DNA from: Variovorax sp. J2L1-78
GTDB taxonomy: Bacteria; Pseudomonadota; Gammaproteobacteria; Burkholderiales; Burkholderiaceae_C
Direction: 5' to 3'
DNA length: 64,000 bases
Assembly: GCF_030317205.1 (NCBI RefSeq)
Contig: NZ_JASZYB010000001.1
Span: forward strand, 806,001 to 870,000
Shown here piece by piece: positions 1 to 8,812 of this stretch. The notes under the pieces are model-generated. The model ran no database searches. It had not been told where the DNA came from and saw only the letters and a program-made list of their open reading frames with translations. Numbering within the stretch: position 1 is the first letter of the stretch; each line of letters starts with the position of its first letter. A program made the position numbers and the translations under genes.

Positions 1-201
1 CACCAGGTACCAAGCGGCCACCGAGCCAACCCCCACGACGGCCGCGACAAGGAGTTGGGTGCGCAGTCCGAAGCCCGCGTGGGCCGAGAGCGCCGCGGCG
101 GCGAAGCCGGTGCCGAGCAACAGCAGGTAGACCGTGCCGGTCAGCAGTTCCAGCACGATGGCGCCGCTCGCGATGAGCCACCAGAGAGTGGAATCCGCCA
201 T
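1..201 (-). CDS. NfeD-family membrane protein, N-terminal part (runs off left edge)
   Basis: The first 67 codons of a leftward gene are visible; the rest lies outside the window. The start ATG (199-201) is preceded by a strong GAGGAG ribosome site. The product begins with two hydrophobic stretches (about residues 6-28 and 43-66) and carries the E-L-L-T-G-T-x-Y-L-L-L pattern typical of the NfeD N-terminal membrane segment. NfeD-like proteins usually pair with SPFH/slipin membrane proteins and organise membrane protein complexes, so a slipin gene is expected just left of the window. The family call rests on the short motif only. A different small two-helix membrane protein remains possible. Confidence 0.7.
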   Translation of the reverse strand, partial: MADSTLWWLIASGAIVLELLTGTVYLLLLGTGFAAAALSAHAGFGLRTQLLVAAVVGVGSVAAWYLV

Positions 202-325
202 GTCATCTCCTCGTTGTTGCAGGCTCGTCATTGTCGGGCAAAGGGCTCACAGCACTTTCATGCGAATTCCGTACACTTCGCCCCTCTTTTCGCTTTTGCC
301 GCTTTGCGTCTTCGGAGCCCCCCGC

Positions 326-2620
326 ATGAAATTCCGCTTTCCCATCGTCATCATCGACGAGGACTTCCGCGCCGAGAACACCTCGGGGCTGGGCATTCGT
401 GCGCTCGCGCAGGCCTTCGAGAGCGAAGGCTTCGAGGTGCTCGGCGTCACGAGCTACGGCGACCTGTCGCAGTTCGCCCAGCAGCAGAGCCGGGCCAGCG
501 CCTTCATCCTCTCGATCGACGATGAGGAATTCACGCCCGGCCCCGACCTGGACCCCGCCGTGCTGAACCTGCGCAGCTTCATCGAGCAGGTGCGCCGCAA
601 GAACGCCGAAGTGCCGATCTACATCTATGGCGAAACCAAGACCTCGCGCCACATCCCGAACGACATCCTGCGCGAACTGCACGGCTTCATCCACATGTTC
701 GAGGACACGCCGGAGTTCGTGGCGCGCCACATCATCCGCGAGGCCAAGAGCTACCTCGAAGGCGTGCAGCCGCCGTTCTTCAAGGCGCTGATCGACTACG
801 CCGAAGACGGTTCGTACTCGTGGCACTGCCCGGGTCACTCGGGCGGCGTGGCCTTCCTCAAGAGCCCGGTCGGCCAGATGTTCCACCAGTTTTTCGGCGA
901 GAACATGCTGCGCGCCGACGTGTGCAATGCCGTCGAAGAACTGGGCCAACTGCTCGACCACACCGGCCCGGTGGCGGCCAGCGAACGCAATGCGGCGCGC
1001 ATCTTCAACGCCGACCACTGCTTCTTCGTCACCAACGGCACCAGCACCAGCAACAAGATGGTGTGGCACCACACGGTGGCGCCCGACGACGTGGTGGTGG
1101 TCGACCGCAACTGCCACAAGTCGATCCTGCACGCGATCATCATGACCGGCGCGATTCCCGTCTTCATGAAGCCCACGCGCAACCACTTCGGCATCATCGG
1201 CCCGATCCCCAAGAGCGAGTTCGAGCAGAGCGCGATCAAGGCCAAGATCAAGGCCAACCCACTGCTCAAGGGCCGCGACCCGAACAAGGTCAAGCCGCGC
1301 GTGATGACGCTCACGCAGTCGACCTACGACGGCGTGATCTACAACACCGAGACCATCAAGAACATGCTCGACGGCTACGTCGACACGTTGCACTTCGACG
1401 AAGCCTGGCTGCCGCACGCCGCCTTCCACCCGTTTTACGGCGCCTACCACGCGATGGGCAAGCGCCGCGTGCGGCCGAAGGAGTCGCTGGTGTTCGCCAC
1501 GCAGTCCACGCACAAGCTGCTCGCCGGCATCAGCCAGGCCAGCCACGTGCTGGTGCAGGACTCGCAGAACCGCGCGCTCGACCGCGACCTGTTCAACGAG
1601 GCCTACCTGATGCACTCGTCGACCAGCCCGCAGTACGCGATCATCGCGAGCTGCGACGTGGCCGCCGCCATGATGGAGCCGCCCGGCGGCACCGCGCTCG
1701 TGGAAGAGAGCATCCTGGAGGCGCTCGACTTCCGCCGCGCCATGCGCAAGGTCGAAGCCGAGTTCGGCAAGGACGAGTGGTGGTTCAAGGTCTGGGGCCC
1801 CGAGAAGCTGGTCGAGGAGGGCATCGGCCGCGCCGACGACTGGATCATGAAGGGCGAGGGCAGCACCGACAGCAAGGCCAAGAGCGCCAAGCGCAACTGG
1901 CACGGCTTCGGCAAGCTGGCCGACGGCTTCAACATGCTCGACCCGATCAAGTCGACCATCGTCACGCCGGGCCTGGACCTGCAGGGCAAGTTCGCCGAGA
2001 CCGGCATTCCGGCCAGCGTGGTCACCAAGTTCCTGGCCGAGCACGGCGTGATCGTGGAGAAGACCGGGCTCTACAGCTTCTTCATCATGTTCACCATCGG
2101 CATCACCAAGGGCCGCTGGAACACGCTGCTGACGGCGCTGCAGCAGTTCAAGGACGACTACGCCCGCAACCAGCCGATGTGGCGGATCATGCCGGAGTTC
2201 TGCCAGAACCACCCGGGCTACGAGCGGCTGGGCCTGCGTGACCTGTGCCACCGGGTGCACGAGCTGTATGCGCGCTACGACATCGCGCGCCTCACCACCG
2301 AGATCTACCTGAGCGACCTGACGCCGGCGATGAAGCCGAGCGACGCCTTCGCCCACATCGCGCACCGCAAGACCGAGCGCGTGGAAATCGACCAGCTGGA
2401 AGGCCGCATCACCACCAGCCTGATCACGCCGTACCCGCCGGGCATCCCGCTGCTGATCCCGGGCGAGGTCTTCAACAAGAAGATCGTCGACTACCTGAAG
2501 TTCGCGCGCGAGTTCAATGCCGAGTGCCCGGGCTTCGAGACCGACATCCACGGGCTGGTGGCGCGCGTCGACGAGACGGGCAAGAAGCGCTACTACGCCG
2601 ACTGCGTGCGCGAAGCCTGA
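326..2620 (+). CDS. PLP-dependent arginine/lysine/ornithine decarboxylase
   Basis: A 764-residue protein of the biodegradative basic amino acid decarboxylase family (fold type I, group III). These enzymes convert arginine, lysine or ornithine to the amine plus CO2 in the cytoplasm and consume a proton. It has an N-terminal wing domain (residues 1-140, starting MKFRFPIVIIDEDFRAEN). A PLP domain follows with the S-T-H-K motif, whose Lys397 should carry the cofactor, and then the usual C-terminal domain. Length is close to E. coli AdiA (about 755). The ATG at 326 was chosen over an upstream in-frame ATG at 134 because homology starts there and GGAG precedes it. Substrate cannot be decided between Arg, Lys and Orn. 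It stands alone and converges with the next gene. Confidence 0.9.
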   Translation: MKFRFPIVIIDEDFRAENTSGLGIRALAQAFESEGFEVLGVTSYGDLSQFAQQQSRASAFILSIDDEEFTPGPDLDPAVLNLRSFIEQVRRKNAEVPIYIYGETKTSRHIPNDILRELHGFIHMFEDTPEFVARHIIREAKSYLEGVQPPFFKALIDYAEDGSYSWHCPGHSGGVAFLKSPVGQMFHQFFGENMLRADVCNAVEELGQLLDHTGPVAASERNAARIFNADHCFFVTNGTSTSNKMVWHHTVAPDDVVVVDRNCHKSILHAIIMTGAIPVFMKPTRNHFGIIGPIPKSEFEQSAIKAKIKANPLLKGRDPNKVKPRVMTLTQSTYDGVIYNTETIKNMLDGYVDTLHFDEAWLPHAAFHPFYGAYHAMGKRRVRPKESLVFATQSTHKLLAGISQASHVLVQDSQNRALDRDLFNEAYLMHSSTSPQYAIIASCDVAAAMMEPPGGTALVEESILEALDFRRAMRKVEAEFGKDEWWFKVWGPEKLVEEGIGRADDWIMKGEGSTDSKAKSAKRNWHGFGKLADGFNMLDPIKSTIVTPGLDLQGKFAETGIPASVVTKFLAEHGVIVEKTGLYSFFIMFTIGITKGRWNTLLTALQQFKDDYARNQPMWRIMPEFCQNHPGYERLGLRDLCHRVHELYARYDIARLTTEIYLSDLTPAMKPSDAFAHIAHRKTERVEIDQLEGRITTSLITPYPPGIPLLIPGEVFNKKIVDYLKFAREFNAECPGFETDIHGLVARVDETGKKRYYADCVREA

Positions 2621-2636
2621 CCCGGCGACGCAGGCG

Positions 2637-3506
2637 TCAGCCGAAACGCAGTGCGATCACACCGCCGACCACCACCAGGGTGCCGGCGGCGCGCTGCCAG
2701 CCAAACGGCTCGCGCAGCAGCAGCGTGCCGATGAAGGCGGCGAACAGCACCGACGTTTCGCGCAGCGCCGCCACCAGGGCGACCGGCGCGCGTGTCATCG
2801 CCCAGAGTGCGATCGCGTAGCTGCCCAGCGAGGCCAGCGTGCCGATGGCGGCGATCTTCCAGCGCCCGGCCATGTAGTGGATCGCGGCGCCGCGCCGCTC
2901 GCCGCGTTGCCACAGCACCAGCAGCAGGTAGGGAATGCCGTCGAACAGGAAGAGCGCCGCGACGTAGGCCAGTGCATCGCCCGACGCGCGCACGCCGATG
3001 CCGTCGACCACCGTGTAGAGCGCGATGATGGCGGCGTTGCCGAAGGCGAAGCGCAGCGCCTTGCGCCGCTGGGCTTCGTCGCCGGCATGCAGCGACGAAC
3101 GCGACAGCCCGAGCGTGAGCACGCCGACGCACACCACCGCCACGCCCACCCAGGACACCGCCGACAGGTGTTCGCCGATGAAGGCTACGCTGCCGACGGC
3201 CACGAGCAGCGGCGCGCTGCCGCGCATCACGGGATAGGTCAGGCCCAGGTCGCCGTGCCGGTAGGCGCCCGCCAAGGCGATGTAGTAGCCCAGATGGATG
3301 GCGGTCGACGTGAAGATGTAGGGCCACGACGCTGTGGCCGGCAGGCCGGTCCACAGCAGCACGGGGAGCGCGACGAAGAAGCCCAGGCTGTGGATGAGCG
3401 CCGTGTCGAGTTGCTTGTCGCGGCCGGACTTGATGAGCGCGTTCCAGCCGGCGTGCAACAGCGCGCCGAACAGCACCGCCAGCAGAACCGGGCCACTGAT
3501 GCTCAC
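2637..3506 (-). CDS. EamA/DMT-family membrane transporter, coupled to the HD oxygenase gene
   Basis: A 289-residue protein made of about ten hydrophobic helices in two repeated halves, the layout of EamA/DMT (RhaT-like) transporters of the inner membrane. The start is taken as GTG at 3504-3506, which overlaps the TGA of the upstream HD gene (GTGA). The two should therefore be translated together. Position in the phosphonate locus suggests export or uptake of a phosphonate-derived compound such as an amine, glycine or aldehyde-related product, but no substrate can be read from sequence. A longer in-frame extension upstream would overlap the HD gene heavily and is rejected. Confidence 0.85.
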   Translation of the reverse strand: MSISGPVLLAVLFGALLHAGWNALIKSGRDKQLDTALIHSLGFFVALPVLLWTGLPATASWPYIFTSTAIHLGYYIALAGAYRHGDLGLTYPVMRGSAPLLVAVGSVAFIGEHLSAVSWVGVAVVCVGVLTLGLSRSSLHAGDEAQRRKALRFAFGNAAIIALYTVVDGIGVRASGDALAYVAALFLFDGIPYLLLVLWQRGERRGAAIHYMAGRWKIAAIGTLASLGSYAIALWAMTRAPVALVAALRETSVLFAAFIGTLLLREPFGWQRAAGTLVVVGGVIALRFG

Positions 3507-4057
3507 GCGCGGGCCAGCATGCAACGCTGTGCGCGTGCCAGGTAGTGCGCGAGCGGTGGCGTGGGGCGGTCCGGTGCCTTGGCTTGATCGTCCCACAGGC
3601 GCAGCGCGACCGCATCGGCCGCGTGCTCCTGCGCGATGAAGGCCTCGGCCTGCGCCGGTGAAAAGATGCCGCCCTGGAGTTCGAGGCTGCGCTTGGAGTC
3701 GTCCGACAGCTGCTGCCAGTAGTCGGCGCGCGTCGCGCACAGGTAGCGCTTGGCGTCGACATGCCACCGGATGGCGGCCAGCACACGCTCGCCGAACACG
3801 CCGCGCAGGAAGGGCAGGGCGAAGTACTGGTGAACGTCGTCGACCCCGCGCAGGGTGGGTGTTTCGCCTTGGTCGTTGAGCAGGTGGCCCAGGTCGTGGA
3901 GCAGGGCGGCTGTGACCAGTTCGTCGTCGGCGCCGGCCTCTTCGGCGAGCAGCGCGGTCTGCAGCGCATGTTGAAGCTGGGTGACCGGTTCGCCGCTGTA
4001 CTGGGCGGCGCCGTGGCGGGCGAAGAGCCCGTCGATGTCCGTGAGGCTCAAAGCCAT
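3503..4057 (-). CDS. PhnZ-like HD-domain mixed-valent diiron oxygenase (phosphonate-associated HDIG protein)
   Basis: A 184-residue HD-domain protein of the type found in phosphonate degradation operons (family TIGR03276). The known member PhnZ cleaves the C-P bond of (R)-1-hydroxy-2-aminoethylphosphonate with O2, giving glycine and phosphate. Seen here: His30, His54-Asp55, His58, His76, His99 and a late W-D-D (155-157), which match the PhnZ iron ligand set as I remember it. Tyr20 and Glu23 (motif Y-S-G-E) keep the spacing of the PhnZ substrate-gating Tyr24/Glu27. It lies 4 bp after the GntR regulator and is coupled to the DMT transporter. A phosphohydrolase role, as in other HD proteins, is the alternative but fits the Y-x-x-E motif less well. 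Confidence 0.85.
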   Translation of the reverse strand: MALSLTDIDGLFARHGAAQYSGEPVTQLQHALQTALLAEEAGADDELVTAALLHDLGHLLNDQGETPTLRGVDDVHQYFALPFLRGVFGERVLAAIRWHVDAKRYLCATRADYWQQLSDDSKRSLELQGGIFSPAQAEAFIAQEHAADAVALRLWDDQAKAPDRPTPPLAHYLARAQRCMLARA

Positions 4058-4061
4058 GGCC

Positions 4062-4793
4062 TCAGGCCTCCACGGCCGTAGCGGGCTTGCCCACCGAGGC
4101 TCGCATTGCCGCCTGCTTCTGTTCGTAGTTGCGCAGCGTGCGCTCGCGGCTGTTCATCACGTGCTGGTACATCGCCTGGCCGGCCGCTTCGGGGTCGCCT
4201 GCGGCGATGGCCTTGACGATCTGGCGGTGCTCGCGCGAATAGACCGTCATGGATTCGGCCGTGAGGTTCTGCCGACGGAACAGCGACAACTCGTTGACCA
4301 GCCGGCGGTAGGTGGCGAGCAGCTTGCTGTTGCCGGCCAGCTCCAGCAGCCGGTCATGGAACTTGAGGTTGAAGCGGTGGTAGTCGTGGGCGTTGTCGCT
4401 CTTGACGGCCTGTTCCATCGCGTCGACCAGTTGCCGCAGCTCGCGCACCTCGGTGGGCGTGATGCCCTGCGCGAGCTTGCGGCCGACGTAGAGGTCCATC
4501 ACCGCGCGCACCTCGAAGATTTCCAGCGCTTCCTCGACCGGGACATCGCGCACGAACACGCCGCGGTTCTTCTCGGTGCGTACCAGGCCGGCTTCCTCGA
4601 GCATGCGGAAGGCCTCGCGCACCGGGCCGCGCGACACGCCGATCTGGTCGGCCAGCGTGGCTTCGGTGAGCTTGGCACCGGAAGGGAGCGAGCCGTCCAG
4701 GATCATGCGTTCGATCTCGCGCTGCACCAGGTTGGCGAGGGAATTCGACTGCAGCTGCGCGATGGCGGGGTTGCTGGAGATCTTGGGGGCCAT
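4062..4793 (-). CDS. phnR: GntR-family (FadR/FCD type) regulator of phosphonate use
   Basis: A 243-residue regulator with an N-terminal winged helix (about residues 15-85, containing A-D-Q-I-G-V-S-R-G-P-V-R-E-A) and a C-terminal all-helical FCD ligand domain with the conserved D, H-x3-H and late H residues. It resembles the 'phosphonate utilisation associated' GntR proteins of Burkholderiales (TIGR03338). It is the first gene of the leftward arm and faces the transporter operon across 158 bp, so it probably controls both arms by binding AEP or a breakdown product. Whether it represses or activates cannot be told from sequence. Confidence 0.88.
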   Translation of the reverse strand: MAPKISSNPAIAQLQSNSLANLVQREIERMILDGSLPSGAKLTEATLADQIGVSRGPVREAFRMLEEAGLVRTEKNRGVFVRDVPVEEALEIFEVRAVMDLYVGRKLAQGITPTEVRELRQLVDAMEQAVKSDNAHDYHRFNLKFHDRLLELAGNSKLLATYRRLVNELSLFRRQNLTAESMTVYSREHRQIVKAIAAGDPEAAGQAMYQHVMNSRERTLRNYEQKQAAMRASVGKPATAVEA

Positions 4794-4821
4794 GGTTCCG
4801 ATCCTACGTTCCTCGCCGTCG

Positions 4822-4847
4822 ATTGTCTACGATCTACAAAAGACAAT
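4822..4847. promoter_or_regulatory. Candidate operator for the GntR regulator between phnR and phnS
   Basis: The divergent intergenic region holds an inverted repeat ATTGTCT (4822-4828) and AGACAAT (4841-4847) with a 12-bp spacer. The left arm continues as TTGTCTACGA, which fits the TNGTNNACNA pattern often bound by FCD-type GntR proteins. It sits 29 bp from the regulator start and 105 bp from the phnS start, a usual place for shared control. Binding is inferred only. Confidence 0.45.
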
Positions 4848-4951
4848 AGACGAAGTGCGCGATGTGGCCCCGATTTTGCTTGGCGCCTGTGTCACGGATA
4901 TGTCGTTTCGTGCCGGCACAGTCCCTTTCTTTTTCGACAAGGAGCTTCTCG

Positions 4952-5986
4952 ATGTCTCTCGCCAAGTCACTCATCGCCGGCCTGATCGGCGTGGCATTCG
5001 CCGGCGCTGCGCTGGCCCAGAAAACCCAGCTCATCGTCTACACGGCGCTGGAGACGGACCAGCTCAAGGCCTACCAGGAAGCCTTCAACAAGGTCGAGCC
5101 GACCATCGACATCAAGTGGGTGCGCGATTCGACCGGCGTGATCACGGCCAAGCTGCTGGCCGAGAAGGCCAACCCGCAGGCCGACGTCGTCATGGGCGTG
5201 GCCGCCACCAGCCTGGCCCTGTTCGAGCGCAACGGCATGCTCGAGCCCTATGCGCCGTTGAACCTCGACGCGATCATGCCGGCCTACCGCGACAAGAAGT
5301 CGCCGCCGGCCTGGTTCGGCATGGACGTGTTCGGGGCCGTGGTGTGCTTCAACACCGTCGAAGCCAAGAAGAAGAACATCCCGATTCCGACCACCTGGAA
5401 GGACCTGACCAAGCCCGAGTTCAAGGGCCAGGTCGTGATGCCCAACCCGGCGTCTTCGGGCACCGGCTACCTCGACGTGGTGTCGTGGCTGCAGCTGTGG
5501 GGCGACGACGGCGGCAAGGGCGGCGGCTGGAAGTACATGGACGCGCTGCACGAGAACATCGGCCAGTACACGCACTCGGGTTCCAAGCCCTGCAACATGG
5601 CGGCCGCCGGCGAATACGTGGCCGGCGTGTCCTTCGAATACCGCGGCCACACCAACAAGGCCAAGGGCGCGCCGATCGAACTGGTGTTCCCGAAGGAAGG
5701 CCTGGGCTGGGACCTGGAAGCCTTCGCCATCTACAAGGGCACCAAGAAGCTCGAGGCCGCGAAGAAGCTGGCCGACTGGGCGTCGTCGAAGGACGCGATG
5801 ATCCTGTACGGCAAGAATTTCGCCATCACCGCGCAGCCGGGCGTCGCCCCCAAGCTCGCGAACATTCCGGCCGACTACGAGTCACGGCTGATCAAGCTCG
5901 ACTTCGACAAGGCCGCTGCCGGCCGCGAGCGCACGCTGGCCGAATGGTCCAAGCGCTACGACGCCAAGAGCGAGCCGAAGAAGTAA
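4952..5986 (+). CDS. phnS: 2-aminoethylphosphonate ABC transporter, periplasmic binding protein
   Basis: A 344-residue periplasmic binding protein of the iron/thiamine-type family 1 fold, matching the putative AEP-binding PhnS2 group. A signal peptide (MSLAKSLIAGLIGVAFAGAALA, cleaved before Gln) is clear. The ATG at 4952 was chosen because it gives this signal peptide and has AAGGAG upstream; an in-frame start at 4862 would bury the signal. It is the first gene of a tightly packed operon with the ATPase, permease, phosphatase, FAD oxidase and phnX. That context supports AEP or a related phosphonate as ligand over ferric iron. Confidence 0.88.
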   Translation: MSLAKSLIAGLIGVAFAGAALAQKTQLIVYTALETDQLKAYQEAFNKVEPTIDIKWVRDSTGVITAKLLAEKANPQADVVMGVAATSLALFERNGMLEPYAPLNLDAIMPAYRDKKSPPAWFGMDVFGAVVCFNTVEAKKKNIPIPTTWKDLTKPEFKGQVVMPNPASSGTGYLDVVSWLQLWGDDGGKGGGWKYMDALHENIGQYTHSGSKPCNMAAAGEYVAGVSFEYRGHTNKAKGAPIELVFPKEGLGWDLEAFAIYKGTKKLEAAKKLADWASSKDAMILYGKNFAITAQPGVAPKLANIPADYESRLIKLDFDKAAAGRERTLAEWSKRYDAKSEPKK

Positions 5987-5999
5987 GCCGGGAGCGCGC

Positions 6000-7091
6000 G
6001 TGACAGAGGCCTACCTCGAACTGCAGGGCATCCACAAGCGCTTCGGCGCCTTCACCGCGCTCGACGACATCCACCTGTCGATCGGGCGCGGGGAGTTCGT
6101 CTGCTTCCTGGGGCCCTCGGGCTGCGGCAAGACCACGCTGCTGCGCATCATCGCGGGCCTGGAGACGCAGACCGCCGGGCGCATCGTGCAGGCCGGCCGC
6201 GACATCTCGGTCCTGCCGCCGGGCGGGCGCGACTACGGGATCATGTTCCAGTCGTACGCGCTGTTTCCGAACCTCACGGTCGCGCAGAACGTGGCCTACG
6301 GGCTGGTCAACCGCAGGCAGTCTCGCGCACAGGTCGCGCCGCGCGTCGACGAACTCTTGAAGTTGGTCGGCCTGCCGGGCAGCGGCGGCAAGTATCCAGC
6401 GCAGCTGTCGGGCGGGCAGCAGCAGCGCATCGCGCTGGCGCGTGCGCTGGCCACGTCGCCGGGACTGCTGCTGCTCGACGAGCCGCTGTCGGCGCTCGAC
6501 GCGATCGTGCGCGTCCACCTGCGCAACGAGATCCGCGCCCTGCAGCGCGAGCTGGGCGTGACGACCGTGATGGTCACGCACGACCAGGAAGAGGCGCTGT
6601 CGGTGGCCGACCGCATCGTGGTCATGAACCACGGCGTGATCGAGCAGGTCGGCACGCCGATGCAGGTGTACCGCGAGCCGGCGTCGCCCTTCGTGGCGGA
6701 CTTCGTCGGCAAGGTGAACCGGCTCAAAGGCGTCGCCGAGGGGGAGCGCTGGTTCCGTTGCGGCGACAAGCGACTGCAGTGCGCGCCGGGCGCCGGGGCG
6801 GACTTTCGTGCCGGGCGCGAGGTCGCGCTGTACCTGCGTCCCGAAGACCGCGTGATCGGCGCTGGCGTGCGCGACGACGACCCGCTGCGCTGCGAAGGCA
6901 CGGTGCGCCACATCGAGTTCCTCGGCGGCAACTGCCTGGCCGAGGTCGACGTGCAGGGCATGCCGGGCCAGCCGCTGCAACTGCAGTACTCGCTCAACCA
7001 GATGGACGAGTTCGGCGTGCACGAGGGCGCGAGCGTGCGCTTCGCCTTGCGGGCCGACCGACTGCGCGTGTTTCCCATGGTGTCCGATTGA
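6000..7091 (+). CDS. phnT: 2-aminoethylphosphonate ABC transporter, ATP-binding protein
   Basis: A 363-residue ABC ATPase. It shows Walker A G-P-S-G-C-G-K-T-T near residues 38-46, signature L-S-G-G-Q-Q-Q-R, Walker B L-L-L-D-E-P-L-S-A-L-D, the switch His in V-T-H-D, and a C-terminal TOBE domain (about 290-360). It energises uptake with the binding protein before it and the fused permease after it. The start is GTG at 6000, 13 bp after phnS, with GGGAG upstream. The stop overlaps the next ATG (ATGA), so the permease is translationally coupled. The family resembles PotA/FbpC ATPases; the phosphonate role comes from context. Confidence 0.9.
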   Translation: MTEAYLELQGIHKRFGAFTALDDIHLSIGRGEFVCFLGPSGCGKTTLLRIIAGLETQTAGRIVQAGRDISVLPPGGRDYGIMFQSYALFPNLTVAQNVAYGLVNRRQSRAQVAPRVDELLKLVGLPGSGGKYPAQLSGGQQQRIALARALATSPGLLLLDEPLSALDAIVRVHLRNEIRALQRELGVTTVMVTHDQEEALSVADRIVVMNHGVIEQVGTPMQVYREPASPFVADFVGKVNRLKGVAEGERWFRCGDKRLQCAPGAGADFRAGREVALYLRPEDRVIGAGVRDDDPLRCEGTVRHIEFLGGNCLAEVDVQGMPGQPLQLQYSLNQMDEFGVHEGASVRFALRADRLRVFPMVSD

Positions 7092-8812
7092 TGGCCACCA
7101 TCCACCTTCCCGTACAGGCGCCGCCGTTGCGCCAGCAGGTGCACTGGACCGACCGGCTCGCCAACGTCGCGTTGCTCGGCACGGTGGCGCTGCTGTGCAT
7201 CGGCCTGCTCGCACCGCTGCTGCTGATCCTGTCGAAGGCGCTCGATGCGCCCGACGGTGGTACCGCCTCGGGCACCAGCGCCTTCACCGCTTACCTCGCG
7301 TCACCGGCCTTGCTGCAGAGCCTCTGGCACAGCGTGTGGGTCTCGTTGCTGGTGACCGCCATCGTCGTGCCGCTGGCCTTCACCTTCGCCTATGCGCTGA
7401 CCCGCAGCTGCATGCCCTTCAAGCCGCTGTTCCGGACTATCACGCTGTTGCCGCTGTTGGCCCCATCGCTGCTGTCGGCCATCTCGCTGATCTACTGGTT
7501 CGGCAACCAGGGGCTCGCGAAGGACTTCTGGCGTGCGCTGGGGTTCGATGGCATCTACGGCGCGTCGGGCATCGTGCTGGCCGAATGCTTCGCGGCGTTT
7601 CCGCACGCGTTGATGATCCTCGTCACGGCGCTCGCGCTGGCCGACGCCCGGCTCTACGAGGCGGCCGACGCGCTGGGCACCGGCACCGTGCGCAAGTTCT
7701 TCACCATCACGCTGCCCGGCGCGAAGTACGGGCTGATCTCGGCAGCGCTGGTGAGCTTCACGCTCGTCATCACCGACTTCGGCATTCCGAAGGTGGTCGG
7801 CGGCAACTTCAACATGCTGGCGACCGACGTGTTCAAGCTGGTCATCGGCCAGCAGGACTTCCAGCGCGGCGCAGTCGTGGCCCTGCTGCTGCTGACGCCG
7901 GCGGCGCTGACCTTCGCCATCGACCACGTCGTGCAGCGCAGGCAGACCTCCACCCTCACGGCGCGCGCCGTGGCGCTGGTGCCGAAGCGCGCACGCGGCT
8001 TCGACGTCGCGATGACGCTCTACTGCATCGTCATCGTCGCGCTGATGCTCGCGATGTTCCTGATGGCAGTGTTCGCATCGTTCGCGACGCTGTGGCCCTA
8101 CAACCTGGCGCCGAGCCTGACCCACTATGTCTCGGGGCTGGTCGACGCGGAGCTGGGCGACGCGATGATCAACAGCCTGAAGCTGGCCGCCTGCACCGCC
8201 GTGATCGGCACGGCGGTGGTGTTCGTCGGCGCCTACCTGCTGGAGAAGACCCACGGCATGGACTGGGCGCGCCAACTGGTGCGGCTGCTCGCGATGCTGC
8301 CGATGGCGGTGCCGGGCCTGGTGCTCGGCCTGGGCTACATCTTCTTCTTCAACGCGCCGTCGAACCCGCTCAACGTTTTCTACCAGACCCTGCCTTTGAT
8401 GGTGCTGTGCACGATCGTCCATTTCTACACGACCGGCCACCTGACGATGGTGACCGCGCTGAAGTCGATGGACGCTGAATTCGAGGCGGTGTCCGCCTCG
8501 CTCAAGGTGCCGTTCTACAAGACCTTCTGGCGCGTCACGCTGCCCATTTGCCTGCCAACGCTGCTGGACGTGTCGCGCTATTTCTTCGTCAACGCGATGA
8601 CGACCATCTCGGCCGTGGTGTTCCTGTACTCGCCCGACACCAAGCTGGCCTCGGTCGCGATCCTGAACCTCGACGAAGCCGGCGACACCGGTCCGGCCGC
8701 CGCCATGGCGGTGCTGATCGCGGCCACCTCTGCCGTCGTCACCGTGCTGTACATGGCGCTGGGCAAATGGGTCGACCGTCGCACCCAAGCCTGGCGGGCC
8801 CCGAGCCGATGA
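7091..8812 (+). CDS. phnU: 2-aminoethylphosphonate ABC transporter, fused double permease
   Basis: A 573-residue inner membrane protein with two permease domains in one chain, each with about six helices and its own EAA-type loop (one near residue 195, E-A-A-D-A-L-G; another near 465). It matches the fused FbpB-like layout of the putative AEP permease group (PhnU2). Because both halves are in one chain, the transporter needs no second permease gene, and none is seen. The ATG overlaps the phnT stop, and its own stop overlaps the next ATG, so the whole arm is one transcription unit. Confidence 0.88.
   Translation: MATIHLPVQAPPLRQQVHWTDRLANVALLGTVALLCIGLLAPLLLILSKALDAPDGGTASGTSAFTAYLASPALLQSLWHSVWVSLLVTAIVVPLAFTFAYALTRSCMPFKPLFRTITLLPLLAPSLLSAISLIYWFGNQGLAKDFWRALGFDGIYGASGIVLAECFAAFPHALMILVTALALADARLYEAADALGTGTVRKFFTITLPGAKYGLISAALVSFTLVITDFGIPKVVGGNFNMLATDVFKLVIGQQDFQRGAVVALLLLTPAALTFAIDHVVQRRQTSTLTARAVALVPKRARGFDVAMTLYCIVIVALMLAMFLMAVFASFATLWPYNLAPSLTHYVSGLVDAELGDAMINSLKLAACTAVIGTAVVFVGAYLLEKTHGMDWARQLVRLLAMLPMAVPGLVLGLGYIFFFNAPSNPLNVFYQTLPLMVLCTIVHFYTTGHLTMVTALKSMDAEFEAVSASLKVPFYKTFWRVTLPICLPTLLDVSRYFFVNAMTTISAVVFLYSPDTKLASVAILNLDEAGDTGPAAAMAVLIAATSAVVTVLYMALGKWVDRRTQAWRAPSR

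Noticed and set aside
203-2551. A 782-codon minus-strand frame opposite the decarboxylase
   Set aside because: Antisense shadow; the forward gene has the catalytic motif and normal length.
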